Below, in pieces: positions 1-7,869 of a stretch of DNA of 64,000 nt. The notes under the pieces were generated by a model, which saw only the letters and a list, made by a program, of their open reading frames with translations, was not told where the DNA came from and did no database searches. Position numbers and translations under genes: made by a program. The stretch is from Actinopolyspora mzabensis (GTDB lineage Bacteria; Actinomycetota; Actinomycetes; Mycobacteriales; Pseudonocardiaceae): NCBI RefSeq assembly GCF_900101095.1, contig NZ_FNFM01000016.1, positions 1 through 64,000 of the forward strand, in the 5' to 3' direction. Numbering within the stretch: the first letter of the stretch is position 1; the number at the start of each line of letters is the position of its first letter.

Positions 1-515
1 CCAGCAGATCTCCCGAATGCCCTTTGCTGTTGACTGCATCCACCGTAGCACCCCAACCAACCCCCCACTCACCGGGGGGCCACCCACCAACACCGAAACC
101 CAACCCACCAAGGCCAGATCCCGAGCCAGCAAGCACCAGGCACCACATGCAGTTCTTCAAACAACCAGCCACCACCACGAACCGAACACCAGAAACCACC
201 CAAACAAACCCGGAACCACATCCCAGGCTCACCATTTCCCGTGATTTCCAGCCCGGCCCCGCCGTGCTGACAACAACCACTCTAAACCCCCACCACACCA
301 CCCCACACACCCACCCCCACCAACCACCAAAACACCAGGTGAACCCGGGGTTCACACGTCCAGGAAAGAACATGCAACGAATCAGCCGTACTCGTTCGTC
401 ACGCCGGAGCTCGGTATTCATGTTCGTCCACGTACGGGTGAGTATCGGCCACACCTCGTTCCGTCACCGGCGAGCGCGGTAACCTCGATCTCGGAACACG
501 ACCACGGGGGTAGCA
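1..515. other. CA-rich stretch without a convincing gene
   Basis: Positions 1 to about 350 are strikingly rich in C and A on the plus strand and poor in G and T, with many short CCA/CAC runs. Open frames exist here, but their translations are low-complexity (Pro, Thr, His, Asn) and unlike the neighbouring proteins, and none has a ribosome-binding site. From about 400 onward the composition returns to normal. I regard the stretch as intergenic. Whatever gene lies to the left is outside the window. Confidence 0.6.
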
Positions 516-743
516 GTGGATTCGACACCGATTTACACCGAATTGCGGAACACGCTGATCGACCCGGAAGGGGACCACTGGACGACCAGTGCCCCGCCCG
601 AGTTCGTCGCCTCCCTGGAAAGTGCTCACGAGCAGAGTGATCAGTCGGAGCAGGGTTCGGGTGGTAGCCACAGCACCGGAGCACAACCACCGCCACAGCA
701 GAGCAGGCGCAGCACCGGTCGCCGTCATCGCGCGGAGGACTGA
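516..743 (+). CDS. small protein of unknown function
   Basis: A 75-residue protein starting at GTG with a G-rich stretch (GGGGG) 6 bases upstream. The first 40 residues look like a folded segment (YTELRNTLIDPEGDHWTT, then APPEFVASLESA). The tail is Gln/Ser/Pro-rich and ends in a basic cluster (RRSTGRRHR), so it is probably disordered and able to touch nucleic acid. I do not recognise the family. The next genes encode Lsr2 proteins, but nothing ties this gene to them beyond proximity. Codon use has the high third-position GC of its neighbours, which supports real coding, but the short length keeps confidence moderate. Confidence 0.5.
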   Translation: MDSTPIYTELRNTLIDPEGDHWTTSAPPEFVASLESAHEQSDQSEQGSGGSHSTGAQPPPQQSRRSTGRRHRAED

Positions 744-902
744 TCAACCCTCACTCAACCGTTCGGGTCGTCCGGCGGCGGCCCGAACGGTGCCCTATCG
801 CGCGGCACCGTTTCCGTTCGGCGCGTGGTCTCCCGGCGTGTTCGAACCGGCATGGCCGGCGAGTGACTACTGCACCCGCCCGGCACGGCAGGGATCGGCA
901 GG

Positions 903-954
903 GCACCGGGTGCCGATGCACCAGTACCGGCACCCGGTGCGCCAGTACCGGCAC
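903..954 (-). terminator. inverted repeat downstream of the Lsr2-like gene
   Basis: A perfect 13-base inverted repeat (903-915 with 928-940, loop of 12) begins 37 bases past the stop of the minus-strand Lsr2-like gene. Part of it is repeated directly: CCAGTACCGGCAC occurs at 921-933 and again at 942-954. No T tract follows, as is usual for actinobacterial hairpin terminators. Confidence 0.45.
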
Positions 955-976
955 GATGGGAACGAGCGTGACCGCT

Positions 977-1519
977 TCACTCGTTCGCGGAAGAGAACTG
1001 TGGAAGCGAAACAGCGGGGAAACGGCTCTCCTCGGTCTCCTCGCCGTCTCCCGACAGTGCCTGTCCGCCGGCGCCCCGCCGGGAATCGTCCGGCGTGAAG
1101 GACAGCGGGTGCTCCAGCAACGTCTCCTGATCGAGCTGGCCGCTCTGGCCGCTCTGGTCGAACTGGTCGCTCTGCGACGTCGGTTCGGACCGGTCCGACC
1201 CTTGCTCCTGGCGATCCTGCTGGTAGCGCTCGTGGCTGCGTCGAGCCGCGCCCCGGATCTCCTCGGTCAGCTTGCGGTTGGCCTGACGGACCTTCCGCTC
1301 TTCCCGCTCCTGCTTCCGGCTCTGCCGCCGGTTGTTGTTCTGCTGCTGCGCCGTGCGTGCCTGCCTGATGTACGGCCCGAACAGCTCGCGCAGGTTTCGC
1401 GCATTCTGTTCACTCAGGTCGATTTCATAGCTCACGCCATCCATGGCGAAAGTAACTGTCTGCTGCGCTTCGGACCCGTCGATGTCGTCGACGAGTTCGA
1501 CCTGAATCCGCTCGGCCAT
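977..1519 (-). CDS. Lsr2-like protein lacking the C-terminal DNA-binding domain
   Basis: 180 residues. Residues 1-55 match the Lsr2 N-terminal beta-hairpin/helix dimerisation domain (QVELVDDIDGSEA, then VSYEIDLSEQNA). They closely parallel the true Lsr2 encoded at 1907-2275, which also sets the start at the ATG rather than the GTG two codons upstream. After that the proteins diverge. Residues 60-105 are a highly charged Arg/Glu/Gln segment, probably helical or coiled-coil. The rest is Gln/Ser/Asp-rich with a DQ/GQ triplet pattern (SDQFDQSGQSGQLDQ). The Lsr2 hallmark RGRIP motif is absent. Inference: it can pair with Lsr2-type domains but probably cannot bind AT-rich DNA in the usual way, so it may modulate Lsr2. 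It is divergent from lsr2 across a 387-base gap. Confidence 0.8.
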   Translation of the reverse strand: MAERIQVELVDDIDGSEAQQTVTFAMDGVSYEIDLSEQNARNLRELFGPYIRQARTAQQQNNNRRQSRKQEREERKVRQANRKLTEEIRGAARRSHERYQQDRQEQGSDRSEPTSQSDQFDQSGQSGQLDQETLLEHPLSFTPDDSRRGAGGQALSGDGEETEESRFPAVSLPQFSSANE

Positions 1520-1906
1520 GATCACCTGTTTCGGGAACGTGCCCCGTCTCGCTCCGCGACACTTGCCGGTAAGACACCTCCGACCGACACTTACGTTATA
1601 GCACGCGGTCGGGCCGTTGTCTCCTCCTCACGATAGAACAACCTCATGCGCGCTCGTAAACCACCCACGCCCATGTAGTCGGTTCCTAAAAACCAATACT
1701 ACTGGAACCCCTCACTCGGGCGACGCGGTACTCCGTGTTGTGCTGATCGAGGAAGAGCACTACAACGCGAACAGTGACGCGGAGCTCACTAGAACATCAC
1801 GTAGCGGCCGTTCACGACAATAGAGTAACGCTGGTTTATTGTACTGGCGCGCTTCGTCGTAAGCTGTGGATGACCGACGAAAACGATCCGGAATCGAGGG
1901 TTAGCA
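1520..1906. other. divergent intergenic region between the two Lsr2-family genes
   Basis: No gene is supported here. The region is more AT-rich than its surroundings, as expected for promoters and possibly for Lsr2 self-binding. Short AT-rich patches lie near 1591-1600, 1650-1700 and 1815-1845 (for example GGTTTATTGTAC). The two genes on its flanks are transcribed away from each other. Confidence 0.5.
1595..1623 (-). promoter_or_regulatory. possible promoter of the Lsr2-like gene
   Basis: On the minus strand TATAAC (1595-1600) is a good -10 match. GAGACA (1618-1623) is a partial -35 match with 17-base spacing. Transcription would begin about 70 bases before the ATG at 1519. The call rests on pattern matching only. 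Confidence 0.3.
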
Positions 1907-2275
1907 GTGGCGCAGAAGGTAACGGTTCAACTGGTCGACGATGTCGACGGTTCCGAAGCGGAGTCGACCGTCGAGTTCGCGCTGGATGGTGTGAGCTACA
2001 CGATTGACCTGTCGTCCGAAAACGCTGCCGAACTCCGCGACGCGCTGGCTCCCTATCTTTCCAGTGCCCGTCGCGTCGGCGGCCGCAAGCGCAGCGGCAA
2101 GGCGAACAAGACCGGGAAAACTCGCCAGTCGAACAGCGGTTCGCAAGCTCCGAAAGCCGCCGACCGTGAACGGAATCAGGCCATTCGGGAATGGGCGCGC
2201 CAACAGGGTATGCAGGTTTCCGATCGTGGCCGGATTCCCGCGGAGATCGTCGAGGCCTACGACAAAGCTCAGTGA
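1907..2275 (+). CDS. lsr2: Lsr2, nucleoid-associated DNA-bridging protein
   Basis: 122 residues, close to the usual 110-120 for Lsr2. The N-terminal dimerisation domain (residues 1-60, [12 protein letters not shown]) is followed by a basic linker ([14 protein letters not shown]). The C-terminal DNA-binding domain (about 80-120) contains IREWARQQG and the RGRIP loop that enters the minor groove of AT-rich DNA. Lsr2 is the actinobacterial counterpart of H-NS: it bridges DNA and silences AT-rich, often horizontally acquired genes. The GTG start is supported by family length. A strong hairpin follows 18 bases after the stop. It lies opposite an Lsr2-like gene without the DNA-binding half. Confidence 0.95.
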   Translation: MAQKVTVQLVDDVDGSEAESTVEFALDGVSYTIDLSSENAAELRDALAPYLSSARRVGGRKRSGKANKTGKTRQSNSGSQAPKAADRERNQAIREWARQQGMQVSDRGRIPAEIVEAYDKAQ

Positions 2276-2292
2276 GCCGACTGTAGTGCCCT

Positions 2293-2327
2293 GGCGGGCG
2301 GGGTGACACGAGTGGTCCCCGCCCGCC
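2293..2327. terminator. bidirectional terminator between lsr2 and ribokinase
   Basis: A perfect 11-base inverted repeat (2293-2303 GGCGGGCGGGG with 2317-2327) around a 13-base loop. It lies between the convergent stop codons of lsr2 (2275) and the ribokinase gene (2389), so it can serve both. Confidence 0.6.
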
Positions 2328-2388
2328 GGGGAGGCCCGACCGAAAACATTGCGTGCACGAAAGCACGCCAAATGTGATCGTTTTTCGT

Positions 2389-3285
2389 TCAATCGGCGGC
2401 CCGCTCCAAGAATTCGTTAATCTCCTCCTCCATCGGCATCGAGCCGCTCGCGCCCTTTCGCTGTATCGACAACGCCGCGGCCGCGGATCCTCGCCGCAAC
2501 GCTCGGGTGATTTCCGTGCCGCGGGCCAGCGCCGCCGCCAGCACACCGACGAAGGTGTCCCCCGCCGCCGTGGTGTCCACCGCCCGCACCGAGAACGCGG
2601 GGACCCTGACGCGCTCGCCCGCTCGATTTCCGTAGAGCACCCCCTGACCTCCCATGGTCACCACGACCTCCGGAACGCTCTCCAACAACGCGGGCAGAGC
2701 TCGTTCCGGATCCGATTCACCAGTGAGAACGGCTGCTTCGTGCTCGTTCGGCACCAGCAGATCCACGTTCGACAGCAGCGACTCCGGGACCGGCTCCGCC
2801 GGGGCCGGGGTCAGGATCACGCGTACTCCGTTCCGGGAAGCCACCTCGGCGGCCTCCGAAACTCCCCGCAGCGGGGTCTCCAGCTGCAACAGCAGGCAAC
2901 CCGAGTCGGCGATCGCGTCCGCGTCGCCGTCGTGCAGTCGATCGACCGTGTCGTTGGCACCTCCCACGATGATGATCGAGTTCCCCCCGTCGTCGTCGAC
3001 CACGATGTGCGCGGTGCCGCTGTGGCCCTCCACTGTCCGCAGCCCCGCCGTGTCGACTCCCGAGGCGACCAGTTCGGCACGGATCCGAGTGCCGAACCCG
3101 TCGTCACCGACCGCCCCGAGAAACCGGGTGCTCGCGGCGCCCCGCGCAGCGGCTATCGCCTGGTTGGCTCCCTTTCCTCCGGGGACGGTGCTGAACGCAC
3201 GACCGTGCATCGTCTCTCCCCTGCGTGGTGGTGTCGCCACGTAGGCGACCAGATCCATGTTGCAACTACCGAATACCGTCACCAT
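2389..3285 (-). CDS. rbsK: ribokinase (PfkB family)
   Basis: 298 residues from the chosen ATG. Upstream in-frame codons exist, but the family begins at about VTVFGSCNMDL. PfkB signatures are present: GGKGANQA near the N-terminus and the C-terminal DTTAAGDTFVG motif carrying the catalytic Asp and anion hole. Ribokinase phosphorylates D-ribose to ribose 5-phosphate with ATP, feeding the pentose phosphate pathway and nucleotide synthesis. No ribose transporter or repressor lies next to it. A role in recycling ribose from nucleosides would fit the purine island a few kilobases away, but that link is inference. The ribosome-binding site is weak. Confidence 0.88.
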   Translation of the reverse strand: MVTVFGSCNMDLVAYVATPPRRGETMHGRAFSTVPGGKGANQAIAAARGAASTRFLGAVGDDGFGTRIRAELVASGVDTAGLRTVEGHSGTAHIVVDDDGGNSIIIVGGANDTVDRLHDGDADAIADSGCLLLQLETPLRGVSEAAEVASRNGVRVILTPAPAEPVPESLLSNVDLLVPNEHEAAVLTGESDPERALPALLESVPEVVVTMGGQGVLYGNRAGERVRVPAFSVRAVDTTAAGDTFVGVLAAALARGTEITRALRRGSAAAALSIQRKGASGSMPMEEEINEFLERAAD

Positions 3286-3415
3286 CGTCACGGGGCCATA
3301 ATTACCGTCCCGCCGGTTGAACGGAGCGGCGAGGGGCGCTGGCGCGTCGTACGCGACCCGCCGGTTGCCGGGACGTACCATGCCCGGCAACGAGTCGGAA
3401 AGAGGACGAGACGCG

Positions 3416-4585
3416 GTGGACTATGTAGTGACCGCGGGGCTGCGGCCTCCGGTGGACATCTCGAAACTCGACCCACTACAACAGGAGGGGGTGGTGTCGG
3501 TACTCGATCACCAGCTCGGTCGGGTCGAAGGGGTGGCGGGCCCCGAGGAGGAAGACATCGACGTGCTCGACTACCGGATCGAGGTCGGTCCGGACGGGTC
3601 GACCGTGATGCTGGCGGTCGACGCTCCCTCACTGTCGGCCGCGGAGAACGCCGCCGCCAACGTGCTGCGGGAGATCCTGCTGGACAGCCAAGTGCTGGAG
3701 CACTGGACGCTCACGCACTCCGAAGTGAAGATCACCGAGGACGAGTTCAACGAGAGTCTCGCGGCGGCGGAACAGCACTCCGGCGGTCAGCTCGGCGAGG
3801 CCGACGAGCGACTGCAGGCCGAGATCGAGGACGCCTTCGAGCAGGCCGAGCTCCCGGAGTCGGAGTCCTGGCGCACCGGCCCCGGCGGCACGGCCGAAGC
3901 GCGCTCCCCGAGCTCGGAGTCGCCCGAGACGGAGAACTGGCGGATTCGGCTGCACGAACTCTCGGAGCGGCTGCGCGCCTTCCCGGCGACTGCCTTCGAC
4001 GAGAGCGGTTCCGACGAGCAGCGGGCGAACCTCGCTGCCGGCGCGCTGATTCACGCCGTCAGCGTCGTGACCGACGAGCTCTTCTACGACGAGCTGGCGC
4101 TGACGGTCAACGACGCCACGGCGGACGGCGCGGTAGGGCTACTGGTGCTGGAGGAGCTTCCGCCGTGCTACCAGCACAACTACGACGCGCGTTTCACGCG
4201 CTCACTGCTGTTGTGCTCCGCGGCCGTGGCCACCCGGCTGACGGGCACGCGCTGGCAACCACCGCGCTGTGTGGCGGAGGCGTTGGCACTACGGTTGTTC
4301 ATCAACGAGGCCCGCGTCGTCCTGGAGGCCACGGAGCTGATGAGCTGGGACGAGAGCGCGCCGTTTTTCGACTCGTTCGCGGCTCAGGCGTGCCCGGACA
4401 ATGCCTACGAGGAGCTGTTCGCGGTGGAGACGATCGCTGTCGACCGGTCCGATGCGCCGGAGGAATCGGTGACCGGAGAGGCCGTCGAACAGCGATTGCG
4501 TACCAGAGGACTCGCGTTCGACCAGTGGTTCAACAAGTACGAGGACGCGGGCAGCGGTACTGGACAACACCCGTATCTGGGTTGA
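3416..4585 (+). CDS. conserved-looking protein of unknown function, 389 residues
   Basis: The start is GTG at 3416, 9 bases after AGAGGA. An ATG at 3380 is the alternative. The protein is acidic, soluble and without signal or membrane segments. Residues 1-120 form an alpha/beta segment (VVTAGLRPPVDISKL, then VMLAVDAPSLSAAENAA). Residues 120-190 are acidic and probably disordered (EDAFEQAELPESESW). Residues 190-389 are helical (LHELSERLRAF, EELPPCYQHNYDARF, RLFINEARVVLEA). I cannot assign a family. It is convergent with the polyamine operon and divergent from ribokinase, so it appears to be a single-gene unit. Confidence 0.75.
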   Translation: MDYVVTAGLRPPVDISKLDPLQQEGVVSVLDHQLGRVEGVAGPEEEDIDVLDYRIEVGPDGSTVMLAVDAPSLSAAENAAANVLREILLDSQVLEHWTLTHSEVKITEDEFNESLAAAEQHSGGQLGEADERLQAEIEDAFEQAELPESESWRTGPGGTAEARSPSSESPETENWRIRLHELSERLRAFPATAFDESGSDEQRANLAAGALIHAVSVVTDELFYDELALTVNDATADGAVGLLVLEELPPCYQHNYDARFTRSLLLCSAAVATRLTGTRWQPPRCVAEALALRLFINEARVVLEATELMSWDESAPFFDSFAAQACPDNAYEELFAVETIAVDRSDAPEESVTGEAVEQRLRTRGLAFDQWFNKYEDAGSGTGQHPYLG

Positions 4586-4707
4586 ATCCGCATCCGGGTC
4601 GAACCGAGCCGCGAGCGGACCGATATCCGGGCACGCTCGGGCGCACCGCCGGTGGCGCAGCCGGCGGTACGGCGGGGTTCGACGGACACCGGCCGTGGCT
4701 GCGGCTC

Positions 4708-4726
4708 CTCCGCGGCGAACGCGGAG
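4708..4726. terminator. possible terminator between convergent genes
   Basis: CTCCGCG (4708-4714) and CGCGGAG (4720-4726) form a 7-base stem with the loop GCGAA. It sits between the convergent stops at 4585 and 4756, in a GC-rich stretch with other short inverted repeats. Confidence 0.35.
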
Positions 4727-4755
4727 CCCCGGGCCGCGGCCGGTGCCACGAGTCG

Positions 4756-5700
4756 TCACTCCTGGTGGCGCACCGAGTACGGCGGGACCGTCAGGCCGAT
4801 CAGACTCGCGTCGTCGATCGTGGCCGGTTCGTACTGGCTCTTCGGCATCGTGTCGAGCATGACGTTGACCGGGTCGTCCAGCTGTTCGACCCGGCCGAAC
4901 AGGAATGCCCACTCGTGCTCGTCGGAACCGAAGTAGGTGACGGTGTCGAACACCGTGCGGAATCGGTTGTAGGCCCGGACGAGCGTGGTGTTGCGCCAGA
5001 CCGTCGGTGAGCCGGCCTGGAAACCGACCACACCGCCGGGTGCCAGCACGGCGTGACACCTTCGGATGAACTCCTCGCCGTACAGGCGGTTGTGCTGACT
5101 CTCGGTCTCGTCCGCCCGTTCGTCGGGGAGATCCACGATCACCAGGTCGTAGCGTTCTCCCGCGCCGATCGCCTGGTCGAGGAAACTCCAACCGTCGGTG
5201 TAGTGCAGCTTGATGGGACCGTTGCCCGCTTCCAGATCCGCGAGCTCGGCGGCGGTGTATCCGTACGGAAGGTGCTCGGCGCAGACGCGCACGCACTCAC
5301 TGTCGATATCCACGTGGTCCACTCGCGCGGCGCCCGCCTTGACGGCCATCCGGCTGGCCACACCCTCGCTGGAGCCGACGATCAACACCCGCTCGAGTTG
5401 TTCCGCGAGCAGAAAGCCGGGCACCATCATCGCCTCGTGGTAGACCAGCTGCGAGAACTCGGTGCTCTGCCGATCGTCGTCACAGAACAAGGCGACGCCC
5501 TGGCCGGTACGGCCGACAACCACGTGCTGATAAGCGGTGTCGCCTTCCCACAACACCTCGTCGACGCGCCAGAGTCGCCGCATGTCGTCACCCAGCGGCT
5601 CCTGGATCCACTGCTTGCCGTCGAGCTCGATCAACTCCCGCTCCTTCGGATGAGCTCGGCCGAACACACGCTGTTCACGTGAGGCCTGTTTCGTAGTCAT
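4756..5700 (-). CDS. speE: spermidine synthase-family aminopropyltransferase
   Basis: 314 residues, SAM-dependent methyltransferase fold. Family landmarks in order: FSQLVYHEAMM (the polyamine-binding YHE region), RVLIVGSSEGVASR (nucleotide loop), DHVDIDSECV (acidic residue that binds the ribose of decarboxylated SAM), LHYTDGWSFL, and YDLVIVDLPDE (catalytic acidic loop, usually DSSDP). The glycine loop reads GSSEG where classical enzymes have GGGDG, so the exact amine acceptor is uncertain. The gene overlaps the end of speD by 26 bases, indicating translational coupling. It should transfer the aminopropyl group of decarboxylated SAM to putrescine or a related diamine. Confidence 0.85.
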   Translation of the reverse strand: MTTKQASREQRVFGRAHPKERELIELDGKQWIQEPLGDDMRRLWRVDEVLWEGDTAYQHVVVGRTGQGVALFCDDDRQSTEFSQLVYHEAMMVPGFLLAEQLERVLIVGSSEGVASRMAVKAGAARVDHVDIDSECVRVCAEHLPYGYTAAELADLEAGNGPIKLHYTDGWSFLDQAIGAGERYDLVIVDLPDERADETESQHNRLYGEEFIRRCHAVLAPGGVVGFQAGSPTVWRNTTLVRAYNRFRTVFDTVTYFGSDEHEWAFLFGRVEQLDDPVNVMLDTMPKSQYEPATIDDASLIGLTVPPYSVRHQE

Positions 5701-6073
5701 GACCACGCCGGATCGTCCGGCAGTTCACATTCGTCGGGCCCAGCGACTCGGCGAGCAGATCCACCGCGCGCTCCGGCTGAGCCTTGTTCCCGCAAGTGAA
5801 CACATCGATGAAGATCGAACCGTTTTCCGGATAGGAGTGCAACGAAGCGTGGGATTCCGACAGGAGCGCGAGCACCGTCACACCCTGCGGATCGAATCGT
5901 TTCGAGATCACGTCACACACCGTGGCCTGAGAACGGTCCAGTGCGCTGTTGAGCGCCTCTGTCAGGAACTGTTCGTCATCGAGCAGCTCAGCGGCCACAC
6001 CCTCGAGTTCGGCGAGGACGTGCTGACCGGTGAACAGTCCAACAGGCTGCAGGGTTCCGGCATCAATTGACAT
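5675..6073 (-). CDS. speD: S-adenosylmethionine decarboxylase proenzyme
   Basis: 132 residues, the small prokaryotic class. The self-processing site is LSESHASLHSYPE: cleavage between Glu73 and Ser74 turns Ser74 into the pyruvoyl cofactor. His79 and Cys94 (VFTCGN) match the other catalytic residues of the family. A strong ribosome-binding site (GGGAGGT) precedes the ATG by 7 bases. The product, decarboxylated SAM, is the aminopropyl donor for the enzyme encoded by the overlapping downstream gene. It lies 73 bases after the ornithine-decarboxylase-type gene, forming a three-gene polyamine operon. Confidence 0.95.
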   Translation of the reverse strand: MSIDAGTLQPVGLFTGQHVLAELEGVAAELLDDEQFLTEALNSALDRSQATVCDVISKRFDPQGVTVLALLSESHASLHSYPENGSIFIDVFTCGNKAQPERAVDLLAESLGPTNVNCRTIRRGHDYETGLT

Positions 6074-6146
6074 CTATCGACCTCCCAACATTTCGCAGAT
6101 TCCTACTGGGAAACTTCCGAACGAGCCCGCACCGGGTCTCGGCCGG

Positions 6147-7400
6147 TCACGCTCGTTCGATGGTCTCGGCACTGTCGAAACACCAAGTGGTCAGTGGTTC
6201 GAATCCGTTGAAGCAGACCGAGGAGTAACTCGCGGTGTAGGCACCGGCACTGAGCAGATCGACCGTGTCCCCACCGCGCAGTGTGCTCGGAAGTTCGTAG
6301 CGGGTGTGCTGGTACAGCACGTCGTCGCCATCGCAGGTGGGGCCTGCCAGGACCACGGGGCCGAGCGGGTCCCCGTCCCGACTGGTGCGCAGCCGGTAGG
6401 TGATCGCCTCGCCCTCGGTTTCGGCCAGACCGTTGTAGCGTCCCGCGTCCAGGTAGACCCAGCGCCCCTGCCCCGCGGAGTCCTCGGAGACCAGCACGAC
6501 CTCACTGCGCAGTACACCCGCGTCTCCCACGAGGTGGCGACCGGGTTCGAGCAGCACCTCCGGGCGGCCGGTGCCGAAGTGGCGCCGCAACGCGTCCTCG
6601 ATCACGGCGGTGTACTCGGAGAGTTCCGGGGTCGGCTGGGTGTAGGTGGCGGGCAGCCCTCCACCCAGGTTAACCATGCGAACCGCGTCGGCGGGCATCT
6701 CGGGGTCGTGCAGCACCTCGGCCGCGGCGGCGATGCCGTGTTCCCAGGCTTCCGAGGAGAGCTGTTGCGAGCCGATGTGGAACGAGACTCCGTACGGCAC
6801 GAGCCCCAGCTCACGGGCACGCCGCAGCAGCCGGACCGCGGTCGCGGGGGAACAGCCGAACTTGCGCCCGAAGGGTGTCCGGGAGCCGGTGTTGTCCACC
6901 GCGATTCGACAGAACACGCCGGCTCCGGGCGCCGAGGCGGCTATGTTCTCCAGGTCGGGGGTGCTGTCGGTGGCGAACAGTCGGACTCCGCGTTGATACG
7001 CGAGAGCGATGTCGGTCGGCTTTTTTATGGTGTTGCCGTAGGAGATCGACCGGGCGGGGGCGCCCTGGCGTAGGCACAGCTCGATCTCTCCGGGGCTGGC
7101 GACGTCGAAGGAGGCTCCCAGCCCGACCAGTTCGGCGACCACGCGGGGATCGGGATTGGCCTTGACCGCGTAGCAGATGCGCGCCCCGGGCAGTTCCGCG
7201 CTCAGCCGGGCGAAGCGATTCCGCACCACGGCGAGGTCCACGGCCAGGCAGGGGGTGGTGGGGCACGCCTCGTCGAGGAAGCCGCGGATACGTTCCGACT
7301 CCGCGGCGGAGGCCGCGGACGCCCCGTTCACGGTTGTCTCGACAGTGGTGCCGCCACCGGGGCGGTCCGTCACAGCGTGGCTGCCGGACAGGTCGGTCAA
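6147..7400 (-). CDS. PLP-dependent decarboxylase, probable ornithine decarboxylase (fold type III)
   Basis: 417 residues from a TTG 8 bases after GGAGG. An in-frame GTG-type start further upstream would add 18 residues without a better signal. Alanine-racemase-fold landmarks: CYAVKANP (PLP lysine), SFHIGSQ, LEPGRHLV (phosphate and substrate contacts) and GPTCDGDD (catalytic cysteine of the second active-site half). The C-terminus has AYTASY. GPTCDGDD and the overall length favour ornithine decarboxylase over diaminopimelate decarboxylase, and the next genes are speD and speE. Inferred role: making putrescine (or cadaverine if lysine is used) for spermidine synthesis. The first 40 residues are low-complexity. 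Confidence 0.85.
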   Translation of the reverse strand: MTDLSGSHAVTDRPGGGTTVETTVNGASAASAAESERIRGFLDEACPTTPCLAVDLAVVRNRFARLSAELPGARICYAVKANPDPRVVAELVGLGASFDVASPGEIELCLRQGAPARSISYGNTIKKPTDIALAYQRGVRLFATDSTPDLENIAASAPGAGVFCRIAVDNTGSRTPFGRKFGCSPATAVRLLRRARELGLVPYGVSFHIGSQQLSSEAWEHGIAAAAEVLHDPEMPADAVRMVNLGGGLPATYTQPTPELSEYTAVIEDALRRHFGTGRPEVLLEPGRHLVGDAGVLRSEVVLVSEDSAGQGRWVYLDAGRYNGLAETEGEAITYRLRTSRDGDPLGPVVLAGPTCDGDDVLYQHTRYELPSTLRGGDTVDLLSAGAYTASYSSVCFNGFEPLTTWCFDSAETIERA

Positions 7401-7869
7401 TCCCGAAACCTCCGTTTCTCGGCCGTTGGCGGGCCGTCGCGTGGAACACACCAATCCGGCCAGGCCGATCCGTTACGGGGGTCCGAGGAGGACCGAGCCG
7501 CGGGGAATGCCCTGCACCGACCAGAAACGGTACCGCTGATGGCGGCGCATTTTCCAATCACACCCGAGGCTTCCCCCGGACAGCGGAACCGATTGTGACT
7601 ACTGACACGGCCCGTGGCCACTCAGCGAATCGTTCACCGGAGACGAGATGTTTCAGTCACTCGAAAGTGTCCCGCCAATTGGATCGTGGTTCCCATTGGG
7701 CGGTTCGCCGAGCTCTTCGGCTCCCGGCCCGCGACGGAGCCCTTGCGTCCTCGCTCGAACTCGCGGAGGTGAGCTCGGCCACGGCGGCGAGACCGACGTA
7801 GCTCCCACGGCCGAGAGGACAGTCGGGAGCTCCCCGACTCCTCGACAAAAGCCCGCGCGGCGGAACCGG
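7401..7869. other. non-coding stretch upstream of the polyamine operon
   Basis: Open frames run through this region on both strands, but their translations are Arg/Pro-rich and resemble no protein family. I see no convincing gene or hairpin. It should contain the polyamine-operon promoter and the 3' end of the pucR transcript, since both neighbours are on the minus strand. Confidence 0.5.

Noticed and set aside
24-482. 152-codon frame in the CA-rich left end
   Set aside because: Low-complexity Pro/Thr/His composition, no ribosome-binding site, and no resemblance to known proteins.
903-954. Short repeats as a CRISPR or integron element
   Set aside because: Only two 13-base direct copies, one inside an inverted repeat, with no regular spacers and no cas genes.
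2353-5010. Long plus-strand open frame of 885 codons across ribokinase and the following genes
   Set aside because: It is antisense or out of frame to clear genes (ribokinase, the 389-residue protein, speE). Its translation is Arg/Pro/Gly-rich with no domain, as expected from high-GC shadow frames.
7334-7801. Open frame between the polyamine operon and pucR
   Set aside because: Arg/Ser/Pro-rich translation with no family match and no start signal.
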